Shown here: in pieces, positions 45,186 through 54,642 of the stretch
How the letters are laid out: each line of letters starts with the position of its first letter
How positions within the stretch are numbered: position 1 is the stretch's first letter
NCBI RefSeq assembly: GCF_003072125.1
Contig: NZ_QCYH01000009.1
Span: 1 to 64,000 of the forward strand
Reading direction: 5' to 3'
Source: Pelagivirga sediminicola
GTDB lineage: Bacteria > Pseudomonadota > Alphaproteobacteria > Rhodobacterales > Rhodobacteraceae
Length of the DNA stretch: 64,000 nucleotides
Position numbers and translations under genes: made by a program
The notes under the pieces: generated by a model
The model's input: the letters and a program-made list of their open reading frames with translations, nothing else
Database searches by the model: none
What the model was told of the DNA's origin: nothing

Positions 45186-47122
45186 AACGGGCATCGCGCG
45201 ATTCCGCGCTCAGCCAGAAGCGCATCACCCGGCGCGGCCTGCTGCTGGGCGCGGGTCAGGCGGGGTTCCTGGGGCTTCTGGCGTGGCGGATGCGGCATCT
45301 TCAGGTCGATCAGGCCGACCAGTTCCGCCTGCTGGCCGAGGAAAACCGCATCAAGATCCGGCTGATCCCCCCCGCGCGCGGCCAGATCTTTGACCGCAAC
45401 GGTCTGGTCGTGGCCGAGAACGTGCCCAGCTATCGCATCATTCTGGAGCGCGAGGAGGCCGGCGATGTCGAGGATACGATCGCGCGCCTGGGAAAGCTCA
45501 TCACGCTCGACCCCGAAGAGCTGGAGCGCGCGCGCGAGGAAATGCGCCGCTCGCGCATCCATCCCGTCACCATCGCCGACCGCATCAGCTGGGAAGAGCT
45601 CAGCCGCGTGGCCGTCAACGCCCCTGCCCTGCCCGGCGTGCGCCCCGAAGTGGGCCTGTCGCGCCGCTATCCGATGGATCAGGAATACGCGCATGTGCTG
45701 GGCTATGTCGGCCCGGTCAGCGACCGCGACCTGGAACAGATCGACGCGCCCGACCAGCTTTTGCTGATCCCCCGCTTTCAGATCGGCAAGATCGGGCTTG
45801 AGGCCCGGCGCGAGGACATGCTGCGCGGCACGGCCGGCACCAAGCGGATCGAGCAGAACGCCGCCGGCCGTGTCATGCGCGAGCTGGACCGCCGCGAGGG
45901 TGTGGCCGGCAAGGACATCCAGATCACCACCGACAGCAACCTGCAATCCTATATCCACGCGCGGCTGGAGGGCGAAAGCGCCGCTGTCGTCGTGATGGAT
46001 TGCGAGACGGGCGATATCCTGGCGACCGTCTCGACCCCGGGTTTTGACAGCAACCTGTTCGTGCGCGGCATTTCCGTGGCCGATTACAAGGCGCTTCTGG
46101 ACAACAAGTATCGCCCGCTGCCCAACAAGGCCGTGCAGGGCGTCTATCCGCCCGGCTCGACCTTCAAGATGGTGACGGCGCTGGCCGCGCTGGAGGACGG
46201 ACAGGCGACGGCGGATGACACCGTTTATTGCCCCGGCCACCTGGAAGTGGCCGGGCGACGCTTCCACTGCTGGAAACGGGCCGGGCATGGTAATGTCGAC
46301 CTCTACCGCGCCCTGCGCGAAAGCTGTGATGTCTATTTCTATGACATGGCGCTGCGCGTGGGGATCGAGCGGATCAGCGACATGGCGCGTCGGCTCGGGC
46401 TTGGGGTGACGCATGATCTGCCGATGACCAGCGTCGCCGACGGCCTGATTCCCACCAAGGAATGGAAACGCGCCGCGCGCGGGGCCGAATGGGTGATCGG
46501 CGATAGCGTGAACTCGTCCATCGGGCAGGGCTTCGTGCTGACCTCGCCGCTGCAACTGGCGGTGATGACCGCGCGCATCGCCACGGGGCGCGCGGTAACG
46601 CCGCGCCTGATCAAATCGATCGACGGCGTCGAGGCGCCCACCGGCCATGGCGAGGATCTGGGCCTGAACCAGAACAACCTGCGCAACATCCGGCGCGCCA
46701 TGTATGACGTGTCCAACAACAAGCGCGGCACCGCCTACCGCAGCCGCATTGTCGCCGAGGGCATGGAAATGGCCGGCAAGACCGGCACCAGCCAGGTGCG
46801 CAACATCACCGCCGCCGAACGCGCCCAGGGCGTGCGCCGCAACGAGGACCTGCCCTGGGAGCGGCGCGATCACGCGCTGTTCGTGAATTATGCCCCGGCG
46901 AGCAATCCGCGCGTTGCCGTGGCGGTCGTGGTCGAACATGGCGGCGGCGGCTCGTCCGTGGCGGCCCCCATCGCGCGCGACGTGACGCTTCAGGCGCTCT
47001 ACAAGGGCGACCCGCCGCTGGAGGCGTATCCGGCCGCGGATCAGGGCCGCATCCGCACCCAGCAAGAGCGCCTGCGCAATGCCCGCCCCCAATACGGCCC
47101 CAAGCCGAGCGACCGCGCATGA
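45182..47122 (+). CDS. mrdA: Penicillin-binding protein 2 (peptidoglycan transpeptidase)
   Basis: 646 residues. One N-terminal membrane helix is followed by a pedestal/dimerisation domain starting with IPPARGQIFDRNG and a transpeptidase domain with SxxK in YPPGSTFKMV, SxN in the SVNSS region and KTG in MAGKTGTSQV. It cross-links lateral-wall peptidoglycan and is the target of mecillinam. The ATG at 45182 overlaps the mreD stop, and the stop overlaps mrdB. Confidence 0.96.
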   Translation: MKRASRDSALSQKRITRRGLLLGAGQAGFLGLLAWRMRHLQVDQADQFRLLAEENRIKIRLIPPARGQIFDRNGLVVAENVPSYRIILEREEAGDVEDTIARLGKLITLDPEELERAREEMRRSRIHPVTIADRISWEELSRVAVNAPALPGVRPEVGLSRRYPMDQEYAHVLGYVGPVSDRDLEQIDAPDQLLLIPRFQIGKIGLEARREDMLRGTAGTKRIEQNAAGRVMRELDRREGVAGKDIQITTDSNLQSYIHARLEGESAAVVVMDCETGDILATVSTPGFDSNLFVRGISVADYKALLDNKYRPLPNKAVQGVYPPGSTFKMVTALAALEDGQATADDTVYCPGHLEVAGRRFHCWKRAGHGNVDLYRALRESCDVYFYDMALRVGIERISDMARRLGLGVTHDLPMTSVADGLIPTKEWKRAARGAEWVIGDSVNSSIGQGFVLTSPLQLAVMTARIATGRAVTPRLIKSIDGVEAPTGHGEDLGLNQNNLRNIRRAMYDVSNNKRGTAYRSRIVAEGMEMAGKTGTSQVRNITAAERAQGVRRNEDLPWERRDHALFVNYAPASNPRVAVAVVVEHGGGGSSVAAPIARDVTLQALYKGDPPLEAYPAADQGRIRTQQERLRNARPQYGPKPSDRA

Positions 47123-48258
47123 GCTATCTGGAATATTCGGTCAAGAGCGTTCCCACGGGCCTGCGCAAGATCCTCTATGTCAACTGGCCGCTGGCGCTGC
47201 TGCTCGCGGCGGTGGCCTGCGTGGGGTTCCTGATGCTCTATTCCGTCGCCGGCGGCTCGGCCGAGCCGTGGATGGACCCGCAGATGAAACGCTTTGGCGT
47301 CGGTTTCGCGCTGATGCTGGCGGCGGCGATGGTGCCGATCTGGTTCTGGCGCAACATTGCCGGTCTGGCATATGCGGTGTCGCTGGCGCTTCTGGTTGCG
47401 GTCGAGATGTTCGGCAGTATCGGCATGGGCGCGCAGCGCTGGATCGATCTGGGCGTGTTGCGGCTGCAGCCGTCCGAGCTGATGAAGATCACGCTGGTGA
47501 TGGCGCTGGCGGCCTATTACGACTGGCTGCCGCTGCACAAGACCTCCCGCCCGCTATGGGTGCTGCTGCCCGTCGTGCTGATCCTGATCCCGGTCTATCT
47601 GGTGCTGACGCAGCCCGATCTGGGCACGTCGATCCTGCTGATCACGGCCGGCGGTGGCATGATGTTTCTGGCCGGGGTCCATTGGGCCTATTTCGCGGCG
47701 GTCATCGCGGCCGGTATCGGCCTTGTGACGACCGTCCTCAAAAGCCGCGGGACCGATTGGCAATTGCTGGCCGACTACCAGTTTCGCCGCATCGATACCT
47801 TTCTGGACCCCTCCCAGGATCCCTTGGGCGCGGGCTATCACATCACGCAGTCCAAGATCGCGCTGGGCTCGGGCGGCTGGACGGGGCGCGGGTTCATGCA
47901 GGGCACGCAGTCGCGGCTGAACTTCCTGCCGGAAAAGCATACCGACTTCATCTTTACCACGCTGGCCGAGGAATTCGGCTTTATCGGCGCGATCTCCCTT
48001 CTGGGTCTTTATGCGCTGATCATCGTGTTCTGCATCAGCACCGCGATGACGAACCGCGACCGTTTCTCGTCGCTGCTGACGCTGGGGATCGCGGCGACGT
48101 TTTTCCTGTTCTTCGCGGTCAACATGTCGATGGTGATGGGGCTTGCGCCTGTCGTGGGTGTGCCGCTGCCGCTGGTCAGTTATGGCGGCTCTGCCATGTT
48201 GATCCTGCTGCTGGGTTTCGGCATGGTCCAAAGCGCACATGTCCACAAGCCAAGGTAG
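47119..48258 (+). CDS. mrdB: Peptidoglycan glycosyltransferase RodA
   Basis: 379-residue SEDS-family protein with ten helices. Motifs are QRWIDLGVLRLQPSELMKI, the QPDLGTSI loop and the C-terminal PLPLVSYGGSAM. It polymerises glycan strands together with PBP2. It overlaps mrdA by four bases and closes the elongasome cluster. ghrA starts four bases after its stop and may be co-transcribed. Confidence 0.97.
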   Translation: MSYLEYSVKSVPTGLRKILYVNWPLALLLAAVACVGFLMLYSVAGGSAEPWMDPQMKRFGVGFALMLAAAMVPIWFWRNIAGLAYAVSLALLVAVEMFGSIGMGAQRWIDLGVLRLQPSELMKITLVMALAAYYDWLPLHKTSRPLWVLLPVVLILIPVYLVLTQPDLGTSILLITAGGGMMFLAGVHWAYFAAVIAAGIGLVTTVLKSRGTDWQLLADYQFRRIDTFLDPSQDPLGAGYHITQSKIALGSGGWTGRGFMQGTQSRLNFLPEKHTDFIFTTLAEEFGFIGAISLLGLYALIIVFCISTAMTNRDRFSSLLTLGIAATFFLFFAVNMSMVMGLAPVVGVPLPLVSYGGSAMLILLLGFGMVQSAHVHKPR

Positions 48259-48262
48259 ATCC

Positions 48263-49198
48263 ATGACCATCAATATCCTGTTCGCCGCCCTCGAAGCGCG
48301 CTGGCCCCAATACGAGCGGCCCCTGACCGCGGCGCTGAACGCGGCGGGTGTCACGGATTTCAACCTGTCCACCGATATCGCGCCGCAGGAGGTGGATTAC
48401 ATCGTCCTGGCCCCGAACGGGCCGGTGCAGGATTTCTCGCCCTATACGCGCTGCAAGGCGGTGCTGAACCTCTGGGCCGGGGTCGAGGATGTCGTGAGCA
48501 ACCCCACCCTGACGCAGCCGCTGGCGCGGATGGTCGATCATGGATTGACGCAAGGCATGGTGGAATGGGTCACCGGCCATGTGCTGCGCCATCATCTGGG
48601 GATGGACACGCATATTCACGGGCAGGACGGCGTCTGGCGCAAGGTCAATCCGCCTCTGGCGCAGGACCGTCCCGTCACGATCCTCGGGCTCGGCGCGCTT
48701 GGCACGGCGTGCGCCGAGGCGCTGGTCGCGCTCGGCTTTGACGTGACGGGCTGGAGCCGCTCGGCCAAGGACGTGCCCGGCGTGCGCTGCCTGAACGGCG
48801 AAAGCGGGCTGCGCCAGGCGCTTGGCACGGCGCAGATCCTTGTGCTGCTGCTGCCCAAGACGCCGGAGACCGAGAACCTGCTGAACGCGCAAAAGCTGGC
48901 CCTCATGCCGGAAGGCGCTTTCATCGTGAATCCCGGCCGCGGCCCGCTGATCGACGATCAGGCGCTGCTGGAGGCGCTGGACAGCGGGCATATCGCGCAT
49001 GCCACTCTGGATGTGTTCCGGGTAGAGCCGCTGCCGCCCGAGCATCCCTACTGGGCGCATCCTTCGGTCACGGTCACGCCGCATGTCGCGTCCGAGACGC
49101 GCGAGGATACGGCGAGCGAGGTCATCGCCGAGAACATCCGCCGCAGCGAGGCGGGCGAGCCGCTGCTGCATCTGGTGGACCGCGATCTGGGATACTAA
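48263..49198 (+). CDS. ghrA: Glyoxylate/hydroxypyruvate reductase A
   Basis: 311-residue D-2-hydroxyacid dehydrogenase. The NAD(P) fold has GLGALGTACAEAL near residue 142. The catalytic Arg (in NPGRGPL), Glu (in VEPLPPEHP) and His (in TPHVASET) are in place. It reduces glyoxylate and hydroxypyruvate. ATG 48263, four bases after mrdB, gives the family N-terminus. Its presence behind cell-wall genes is probably positional only. Confidence 0.93.
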   Translation: MTINILFAALEARWPQYERPLTAALNAAGVTDFNLSTDIAPQEVDYIVLAPNGPVQDFSPYTRCKAVLNLWAGVEDVVSNPTLTQPLARMVDHGLTQGMVEWVTGHVLRHHLGMDTHIHGQDGVWRKVNPPLAQDRPVTILGLGALGTACAEALVALGFDVTGWSRSAKDVPGVRCLNGESGLRQALGTAQILVLLLPKTPETENLLNAQKLALMPEGAFIVNPGRGPLIDDQALLEALDSGHIAHATLDVFRVEPLPPEHPYWAHPSVTVTPHVASETREDTASEVIAENIRRSEAGEPLLHLVDRDLGY

Positions 49199-49234
49199 GG
49201 CCGCGCCCCGGCACGTCTCAGCCGGTCCGTCGAA

Positions 49235-50014
49235 CTATTTCAGTTTCGGGGGCTTCGATGGATCGGATCCCGGCGCCGCCCTTCGCGCGGGCGTCTCGGG
49301 TTTCGGCAGGTCAAACCGCAATCCGACGCGCTCCGCCCGCTCGGCCAATGCGCTGCCCGTCCCGGCAAAGGCGACGTCGAGCGTGCCGGCCTCGACACCG
49401 GAGAATGTCAGCGCCTCGGACACCGCGCGGGTCAGCACCGTCTCCGCCCCCGCCGCCGCGCCGATGAAAATCAGCAGATGCCCCGCCCCGCCGCCCGCAT
49501 AGCGCGCGCCGGTCAGGCATGCATGGCTCGCCAACCCGGCCGCGCGGGCCAGCTTGGCATCGAGCGCGCTCAGCACCGCTTGCGGCACGCCTTGCGGCGC
49601 GGTCAGCGCCTCGGGTCGCGCGCCGCCCTCGGCGCCGCCGCCCTGCCCCAGCGTCCGGTCCAGCCAGATCAGCGCCTCGGGCGGTAAAAGGATCGCCGAG
49701 GGCGCAACCCCAAGGTTCAGCGCCAGCCCCGCCCCCGCCCCCGCCAGCATCGCCGCCAGAGTGCGCCCCGGCAGCGCAGCATAGGGCGCGATGGCGCCAG
49801 TGAATTCGGCCAGCCGCGCTTCGGTATCGAAGGCCAGCGCATGCGCGACCCCTTCCAGATCATAGGTCTGCGGCGAGATGTCGTCGCCCCGCGCCTCCTC
49901 GGTCAGCAGCACGAACAGCTGGCAATCGGCGAGCGCGTGGTAAAATCCCAGCCGCTCCGCGCCGTCCCCGGCCTCCATCGCCGCGTGAGCGCGGTCCAGT
50001 TCCGTCTTAGCCAT
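49235..50014 (-). CDS. SseB-like domain protein
   Basis: 259 residues. The first ~110 residues (FYHALADCQLFVLLTEEA..., then LPGRTLAAMLAGAGAGLALNLG) look like the SseB N-terminal domain found in small proteins linked to secretion or serine-sensitivity phenotypes. The rest is alanine- and glycine-rich without a motif I recognise. No signal peptide. It overlaps the uracil-DNA glycosylase gene by eight bases. Function unknown. Confidence 0.7.
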   Translation of the reverse strand: MAKTELDRAHAAMEAGDGAERLGFYHALADCQLFVLLTEEARGDDISPQTYDLEGVAHALAFDTEARLAEFTGAIAPYAALPGRTLAAMLAGAGAGLALNLGVAPSAILLPPEALIWLDRTLGQGGGAEGGARPEALTAPQGVPQAVLSALDAKLARAAGLASHACLTGARYAGGGAGHLLIFIGAAAGAETVLTRAVSEALTFSGVEAGTLDVAFAGTGSALAERAERVGLRFDLPKPETPARRAAPGSDPSKPPKLK

Positions 50015-50597
50015 CGCTCATCACCTCCTGCACGCGGGCACGCAAGGCGGGCAGAACCTCGGCCTCGAACCACGGATTTTTCTTGATCCAAGCGGTATTG
50101 CGCCATGACGGATGCGGCAAGGCGAAAACCTCGGGCGCATGGGCGCGCCAGTTCGCCACAATCTGCGCCACGCTGCCGCGCGCGCCCAGGTGATAGCGGT
50201 GCGCGTGCGCGCCCACCAACACGCGCAGGCGGATCGGGGCAAGCTCGGCCATCACCGCGTCATGCCATGTCTGGCGGCAGATGGCGGGCGGGGGCAGATC
50301 GCTGCCCTTGGCGTCATAGCCCGGAAAGCAGAACGCCATCGGCACGATCGCCACGCGGGAGCGGTCGTAGAACGCCGCCCGGTCCAGCCCCAGCCAATCG
50401 CGCAGCCGGTCGCCCGAGGCATCGTCGAACGGCACGCCCGATGCATGCACCCGCGCCCCCGGCGCCTGCCCCGCGACCAGCATCCGCGCGCCGGGCGCGA
50501 ACCACGCCACCGGACGCGGGCGATGCGCCGTCGCCGTCGCCGCAAAGCGGTCGGCGCAGAGGCGGCAACGGGTGATCTGCTTGGGAAGGTCGGGCAT
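50007..50597 (-). CDS. Uracil-DNA glycosylase family protein (FeS type)
   Basis: 196 residues. The four cysteines Cys11, Cys14, Cys90 and Cys107 fit the spacing of family 4/5 [4Fe-4S] uracil-DNA glycosylases. The active-site segment GQAPGARVHASGVPFDDASG resembles their motif A, and HPSWRNTAW resembles the substrate-base motif. It should remove uracil or deaminated bases from DNA, or belong to the wider UDG-like group with unknown activity. The start is 107 bases from the divergent ArsR gene. Confidence 0.82.
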   Translation of the reverse strand: MPDLPKQITRCRLCADRFAATATAHRPRPVAWFAPGARMLVAGQAPGARVHASGVPFDDASGDRLRDWLGLDRAAFYDRSRVAIVPMAFCFPGYDAKGSDLPPPAICRQTWHDAVMAELAPIRLRVLVGAHAHRYHLGARGSVAQIVANWRAHAPEVFALPHPSWRNTAWIKKNPWFEAEVLPALRARVQEVMSDG

Positions 50598-50640
50598 GGC
50601 TCGCAGATATGCCGCCGCGCGGGGAAATCCAAGCGGAGCG

Positions 50641-50668
50641 CCATATTTCGATGATTTTAGAAATATGG
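50641..50668. promoter_or_regulatory. ArsR-type operator (inverted repeat)
   Basis: CCATATTTC (50641-50649) and GAAATATGG (50660-50668) are perfect 9-bp inverted arms ten bases apart, 37 bases before the ArsR start. A partial second copy, ATATTTCGAGAATC, begins at 50691 and runs up to the ATG. AT-rich repeats like these are typical ArsR/SmtB operators, so the gene is probably autorepressed. Confidence 0.7.
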
Positions 50669-50704
50669 TTGCGGGATCGCGCCAAGTTCGATATTTCGAG
50701 AATC

Positions 50705-51049
50705 ATGGAACAGTCCCCCCTCCCCGACGCCGATCTGGCGATCACCGCCTCGGCCTTTGCCGCCTTGGGCAGCGAACAGCGCCTTGGCGTGTTGCGCGCG
50801 CTTGTGCGCGCCGGTCCCGAAGGGCTGAGCATTGGCGAGTTGGGCGCGCGCAGCGGCGTTGCCGGCTCCACCCTGACGCATCACATGAAGATCCTCGCGA
50901 TGGCGGGCCTTGTGCGGCAGGAACGGCGCGGGCGCAGCATCATTTGCGCGGCCGTCGCCTATGACGAATTGCGCACCCTTTCCGAATTCCTGCTGCGCGA
51001 ATGCTGCGCCGACAGCATCGCCCCCTGCGAGGAGCACGATCATGGCTGA
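50705..51049 (+). CDS. ArsR/SmtB-family metal-responsive repressor
   Basis: 114 residues with the winged helix of ArsR proteins (LSIGELGARSGVAGSTLTHHMKILAMAGLV, about residues 43-72). The C-terminal tail ends with Cys-Cys, a further Cys and a His-x-His, a possible metal site. It overlaps the downstream permease gene by eight bases. It would repress the pair until a metal (copper, zinc, arsenic or cadmium; not decidable here) binds. ATG 50705 gives the correct start. Confidence 0.88.
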   Translation: MEQSPLPDADLAITASAFAALGSEQRLGVLRALVRAGPEGLSIGELGARSGVAGSTLTHHMKILAMAGLVRQERRGRSIICAAVAYDELRTLSEFLLRECCADSIAPCEEHDHG

Positions 51050-52070
51050 AACAGCGGCACATACCCACGGCCCCAGGCGCCGGATCGACCGCGCATGGGC
51101 GGCGCTGGCGATCATCCTCGCGCTCGTGGCGATCTTCGAGCCGGGGGAGTTCTGGAACACCGTCATCTTCACCATCGGAGCGATGTGGCACACCGCGCCC
51201 TTCATCGCCTTCGCGGTCCTTGCCGTCGCTTACTTGCGCGCGTCGGGGGCCGAGCGGCTGGTTGCCAAGGCGTTTCAGGGCGGCCGGGTGCGCATGATCT
51301 TCCTCGCCGCGCTGGTCGGCGGCATCGCGCCCTTTTGCAGTTGCGAGGTGATCCCCTTCATCGCCGCGATGCTGGCCCTCGGCGCGCCTCTGGCGGCGGT
51401 CATGGCGTTCTGGCTGGCCTCGCCCCTGATGGATCCGGCGATGTTCGCGATCACCAGCGCCGCGCTGGGATGGGAGTTTGCGCTGGCCAAGACGCTGGCG
51501 GCGCTGGGCCTTGGCCTGATGGGCGGATTTGCGGTGATGGCCCTGTCGCGCAGCCCGCTCTTTGCCGATCCGCTTCGCTCCAACCCCGCGTCGTGCGGCG
51601 GCTGCTGCAGCAGCAAGAAACCCTACGAGGGCGCGCCCGTCTGGAAATTCTGGCAACATGCCGACCGGCGCGAAACCTTCGGGCAGGTGGCGGCCACCAA
51701 CGCGATGTTCCTGCTGAAATGGCTGAGCCTTGCCTACCTGATCGAGGCACTGATGCTGCGCCACATCCCGGCCGAGGCGGTCGCGGGCGCGCTCGGCGGC
51801 ACCGGCGTCACGCCGATCCTTTTGGGCGCCCTCGTCGGCGCGCCGGCCTACCTGAACGGCTATGCCGCCGTGCCGATGGTCGACGCGCTGCTGGCGCAGG
51901 GGATGAGCCAGGGCGCCGCCATGAGTTTTGTCCTGGCCGGCGGGGTCAGCTGCATTCCGGCCGCGATTGCCGTCTGGGCGCTGGTCAAGCCGCGCATCTT
52001 TGCGGCCTATATCGGCCTTGCGATGATCGGCGCGGTTCTGGCCGGGCTGGCATGGCAGGCAGTGGCGTGA
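51042..52070 (+). CDS. DUF318 family permease (SO_0444-like metal efflux)
   Basis: 342 residues, about eight helices. It carries the APFCSCEVIPF motif of the ArsP/DUF318 superfamily and a cysteine-rich loop (SCGGCCSS near residue 190) as in SO_0444-type copper/zinc efflux proteins. The ArsR partner in the same operon supports a metal or metalloid role. Substrate not certain. ATG 51042 chosen because the protein starts MAETAAHTHG, a His-containing cytoplasmic start. Confidence 0.85.
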   Translation: MAETAAHTHGPRRRIDRAWAALAIILALVAIFEPGEFWNTVIFTIGAMWHTAPFIAFAVLAVAYLRASGAERLVAKAFQGGRVRMIFLAALVGGIAPFCSCEVIPFIAAMLALGAPLAAVMAFWLASPLMDPAMFAITSAALGWEFALAKTLAALGLGLMGGFAVMALSRSPLFADPLRSNPASCGGCCSSKKPYEGAPVWKFWQHADRRETFGQVAATNAMFLLKWLSLAYLIEALMLRHIPAEAVAGALGGTGVTPILLGALVGAPAYLNGYAAVPMVDALLAQGMSQGAAMSFVLAGGVSCIPAAIAVWALVKPRIFAAYIGLAMIGAVLAGLAWQAVA

Positions 52071-52258
52071 CGGTGAACTGTTTCCATATCAGCTAAAAGC
52101 CACGATATCAGGGCGGGTTTTTACCGCCGCGCGGCACATTTCTGCCTTGAATCCCTGTATATAGTTGGCGCCATCCTCCATAAAGGGGAATCACTGCGGG
52201 CCGGGTGCGGCCCCAGCGCCCCAGACCAAGCGGGCATTTCGCGGTTTTCGGAGAGCGC

Positions 52259-52918
52259 ATGCTCGAATTCGACAATGTCAGCAAGTCCTTCTGGACCGGC
52301 ACACAGCGCAAGGTGATCCTTGAGAAGGTCAGCTTTCGCGTCGAGCTGGGCCGCTCCATCGGCATTCTTGCGCCGAACGGCACGGGAAAGACGACGCTGA
52401 TCAACATGATGGCCGGGCTGGAGAAACCCGACGAGGGCGAAATCAGGCGCGGCTGCCGCATCAGCTTTCCGCTGGGCTTCATGGGCGGGGTCATCACCAA
52501 GATTTCCGCGATGGAGAACAGCCGCTACATCGCGCGGCTCTATGGCCTGGATCCCGACTATGTCGAGGCGTTCTGCCGCTGGATGTGCAATCTGGGCGAG
52601 TATTTCGATCAGCCGCTGGGCACCTACAGCGCCGGTATGAAATCGCGCTTCACCTTTTCGCTGATGCTGGCGCTGGATTTCGATATATACCTGATCGACG
52701 AAGGCATGCCCAGCTCGACCGATGTGGAATTCAACCGCAAGGCGGGCGAGATCCTGCGCGAGCGGCTGGAGACGACGACGGTCGTGATCGTGTCCCACTC
52801 ACCCGCCACGCTGGAGAAATTCGCAACCTCCGCCGCTGTGCTGATGGGCGGGCAGCTCTATATGTTCGACACCTTGGAAGAGGCAAAACAGCTTTATGAC
52901 TACGAAACCCAAGGCTAG
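52259..52918 (+). CDS. kpsT: Capsular polysaccharide export ATP-binding protein (KpsT-like)
   Basis: 219 residues, the size of KpsT/BexA/CtrD ATPases. Walker A is APNGTGKTT, the signature is the unusual YSAGMKSRF typical of polysaccharide exporters, and Walker B is IYLIDEGM. It powers export of capsule polysaccharide. The ATG at 52259 is chosen because it starts MLEFDNVSKSF. A GTG earlier in frame has no similarity. The end overlaps kpsE by 23 bases. The permease kpsM is not next to it. Confidence 0.92.
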   Translation: MLEFDNVSKSFWTGTQRKVILEKVSFRVELGRSIGILAPNGTGKTTLINMMAGLEKPDEGEIRRGCRISFPLGFMGGVITKISAMENSRYIARLYGLDPDYVEAFCRWMCNLGEYFDQPLGTYSAGMKSRFTFSLMLALDFDIYLIDEGMPSSTDVEFNRKAGEILRERLETTTVVIVSHSPATLEKFATSAAVLMGGQLYMFDTLEEAKQLYDYETQG

Positions 52919-54527
52919 AAAATTTCGCATTCGCCGCAGCGCCGACATCGTGCATCAGGCCACAGGGCAGCAAGGCGCAGACGACGCGCACGCACCCGGC
53001 GAGCGGCCCGAGGGCACGTCGCAGGACGCCGCGCGCAGCGGCGATGTCAGCAGCGCGCGCGAAATGAGCGTATCGCAGAGCATCGACGACATACGCCGCG
53101 AGGGGCTGACCGGCAGGCAGCTGCGCATGGCGCGGCGCGTGGCGCAAAAGCACGGGCTGGCACCGACATCGGATTTCGACGCCATACGCCTGTTGCGCGC
53201 CAAGGGGATCGATCCGTTCCAGCGGTCGTCCATCCTGCAACTGGTCGCCGACGATGAGCAGCCGGGCGACGGTGACATGGTTCCTGCCAAGGGCCGCGAC
53301 GTGGACGCGCAGCGCGTGCAACTGCCGCAGACGGTCCCCGCGCAGACCATGTTGCCCTCCACGCATCTCAGCCCAGCCGACAGGCGCGGCGAGGAAATCA
53401 TGCGCATCCAGCGCGATATCGGCCGCCGGCGCCGGCGCAAGCTGCTGCTGCTCTTCACGCGGCTGGCGGCGTTCGTCTTTCTGCCCACGGTGCTGGCCGG
53501 ATACTATTATTACAACGTCGCAACGCCGATGTATTCGACCAAGTCCGAATTCCTGATCCTGTCCGCCGATGGCGGCGGGGCCGGCGGGATGGGCGGCTTC
53601 AAACTGCCCAGCCAGTTCGCCACCGGCCAGGACGCGATCGCGACGCAATCCTACCTGATGTCCAAGGACGCGATGCTGCGTCTTGATCGCGATGTCGGCT
53701 TTCGCGAGCATTTCAGCCAGCCATGGATCGACCCGATCCAGCGTCTGGACGCGGATGCCAGCAATGAGGAAGCGTATAAACTTTACAAGAAATACATGAA
53801 GATCGGCTATGATCCGACCGAAGGCGTGCTGCGCATGGAGGTCTCCACCGCCGATCCCGAGGTCAGCGCCGAATTCTCGCGCAAGCTGATCAACTATGCC
53901 GAAGAGCGCGTTGACGAGCTGTCCCGCCGCAAGCGCGAGGATGCCGTGGAATCCTCGACCGCCAGCCTTGAGCAGGCCAAGGAAGAGCGCCGCGAGGCGC
54001 AGCGCCAGCTGGTCGCCATGCAGGAGGGCAGCGTCCTGGACCCTGAGGGCGAGATTGCCAACATCCGCTCGCTGATCGGCAATGTCGAATTGCAGTTGCA
54101 GGAAAAGCAGCTGGCGCTGAACACGCAGATGAACAACGCAAGGCCCAACAGTGCCAGGGTCGAGGCGCTGACCAGCGAAATAGGCGTGCTGCAACGCGAG
54201 CTGAGCAAGCAGCGCGCCCGCCTGACGGACGCGACCGAAGAATCCGCCTCGCTCGCCTCCCAGACGGCCGATATCCAGATGGCGCAGGCCGATCTGCTGA
54301 CCGCCGACATGGTGCTTCAGGCCGCGCTTGAGGCGCAGAGGATGAGCACGAGCGAGGCCAACAAGCAGGTGCGTTATCTGACCGTCAGCGTGAAGCCGCT
54401 TGCCTCGCAGGATGCCTCCTATCCCCGGGCGTTCGAAAACACGATTCTGGCGTTTCTGGTCTTTGCCGGGATTTACCTGATGATTTCGCTGACCGCGTCG
54501 ATCCTGCGCGAACAGGTGTCATCGTGA
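52896..54527 (+). CDS. kpsE: Capsule polysaccharide export inner-membrane protein (KpsE/BexC-like)
   Basis: 543 residues, longer than the usual 370-400. Two helices (about 183-206 and 513-533) bracket a periplasmic domain with coiled coils (about 350-470), the polysaccharide co-polymerase PCP-3 layout of KpsE. The extra 180 N-terminal cytoplasmic residues include a basic block, LTGRQLRMARRVAQKHG, and ...LLRAKGIDPF, seen in Rhodobacterales homologues. It couples the transporter to the outer-membrane export channel. It overlaps kpsT by 23 bases. Confidence 0.9.
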   Translation: MTTKPKARKFRIRRSADIVHQATGQQGADDAHAPGERPEGTSQDAARSGDVSSAREMSVSQSIDDIRREGLTGRQLRMARRVAQKHGLAPTSDFDAIRLLRAKGIDPFQRSSILQLVADDEQPGDGDMVPAKGRDVDAQRVQLPQTVPAQTMLPSTHLSPADRRGEEIMRIQRDIGRRRRRKLLLLFTRLAAFVFLPTVLAGYYYYNVATPMYSTKSEFLILSADGGGAGGMGGFKLPSQFATGQDAIATQSYLMSKDAMLRLDRDVGFREHFSQPWIDPIQRLDADASNEEAYKLYKKYMKIGYDPTEGVLRMEVSTADPEVSAEFSRKLINYAEERVDELSRRKREDAVESSTASLEQAKEERREAQRQLVAMQEGSVLDPEGEIANIRSLIGNVELQLQEKQLALNTQMNNARPNSARVEALTSEIGVLQRELSKQRARLTDATEESASLASQTADIQMAQADLLTADMVLQAALEAQRMSTSEANKQVRYLTVSVKPLASQDASYPRAFENTILAFLVFAGIYLMISLTASILREQVSS

Positions 54528-54642
54528 ATTGAATTTACGGGCGCGATCTGGCATCGCGTCGGTCAACGATCCGTTTCTTATCCGGGTGCGCCGAGGCGTC
54601 CGGGCAACATGCGCCTTTCGAACAAGTGAGATTTACGCCGTG

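Noticed and set aside
45089..47092. 667-codon open frame antisense to mrdA
   Set aside because: Shadow of the PBP2 gene, whose motifs and operon position are clear.
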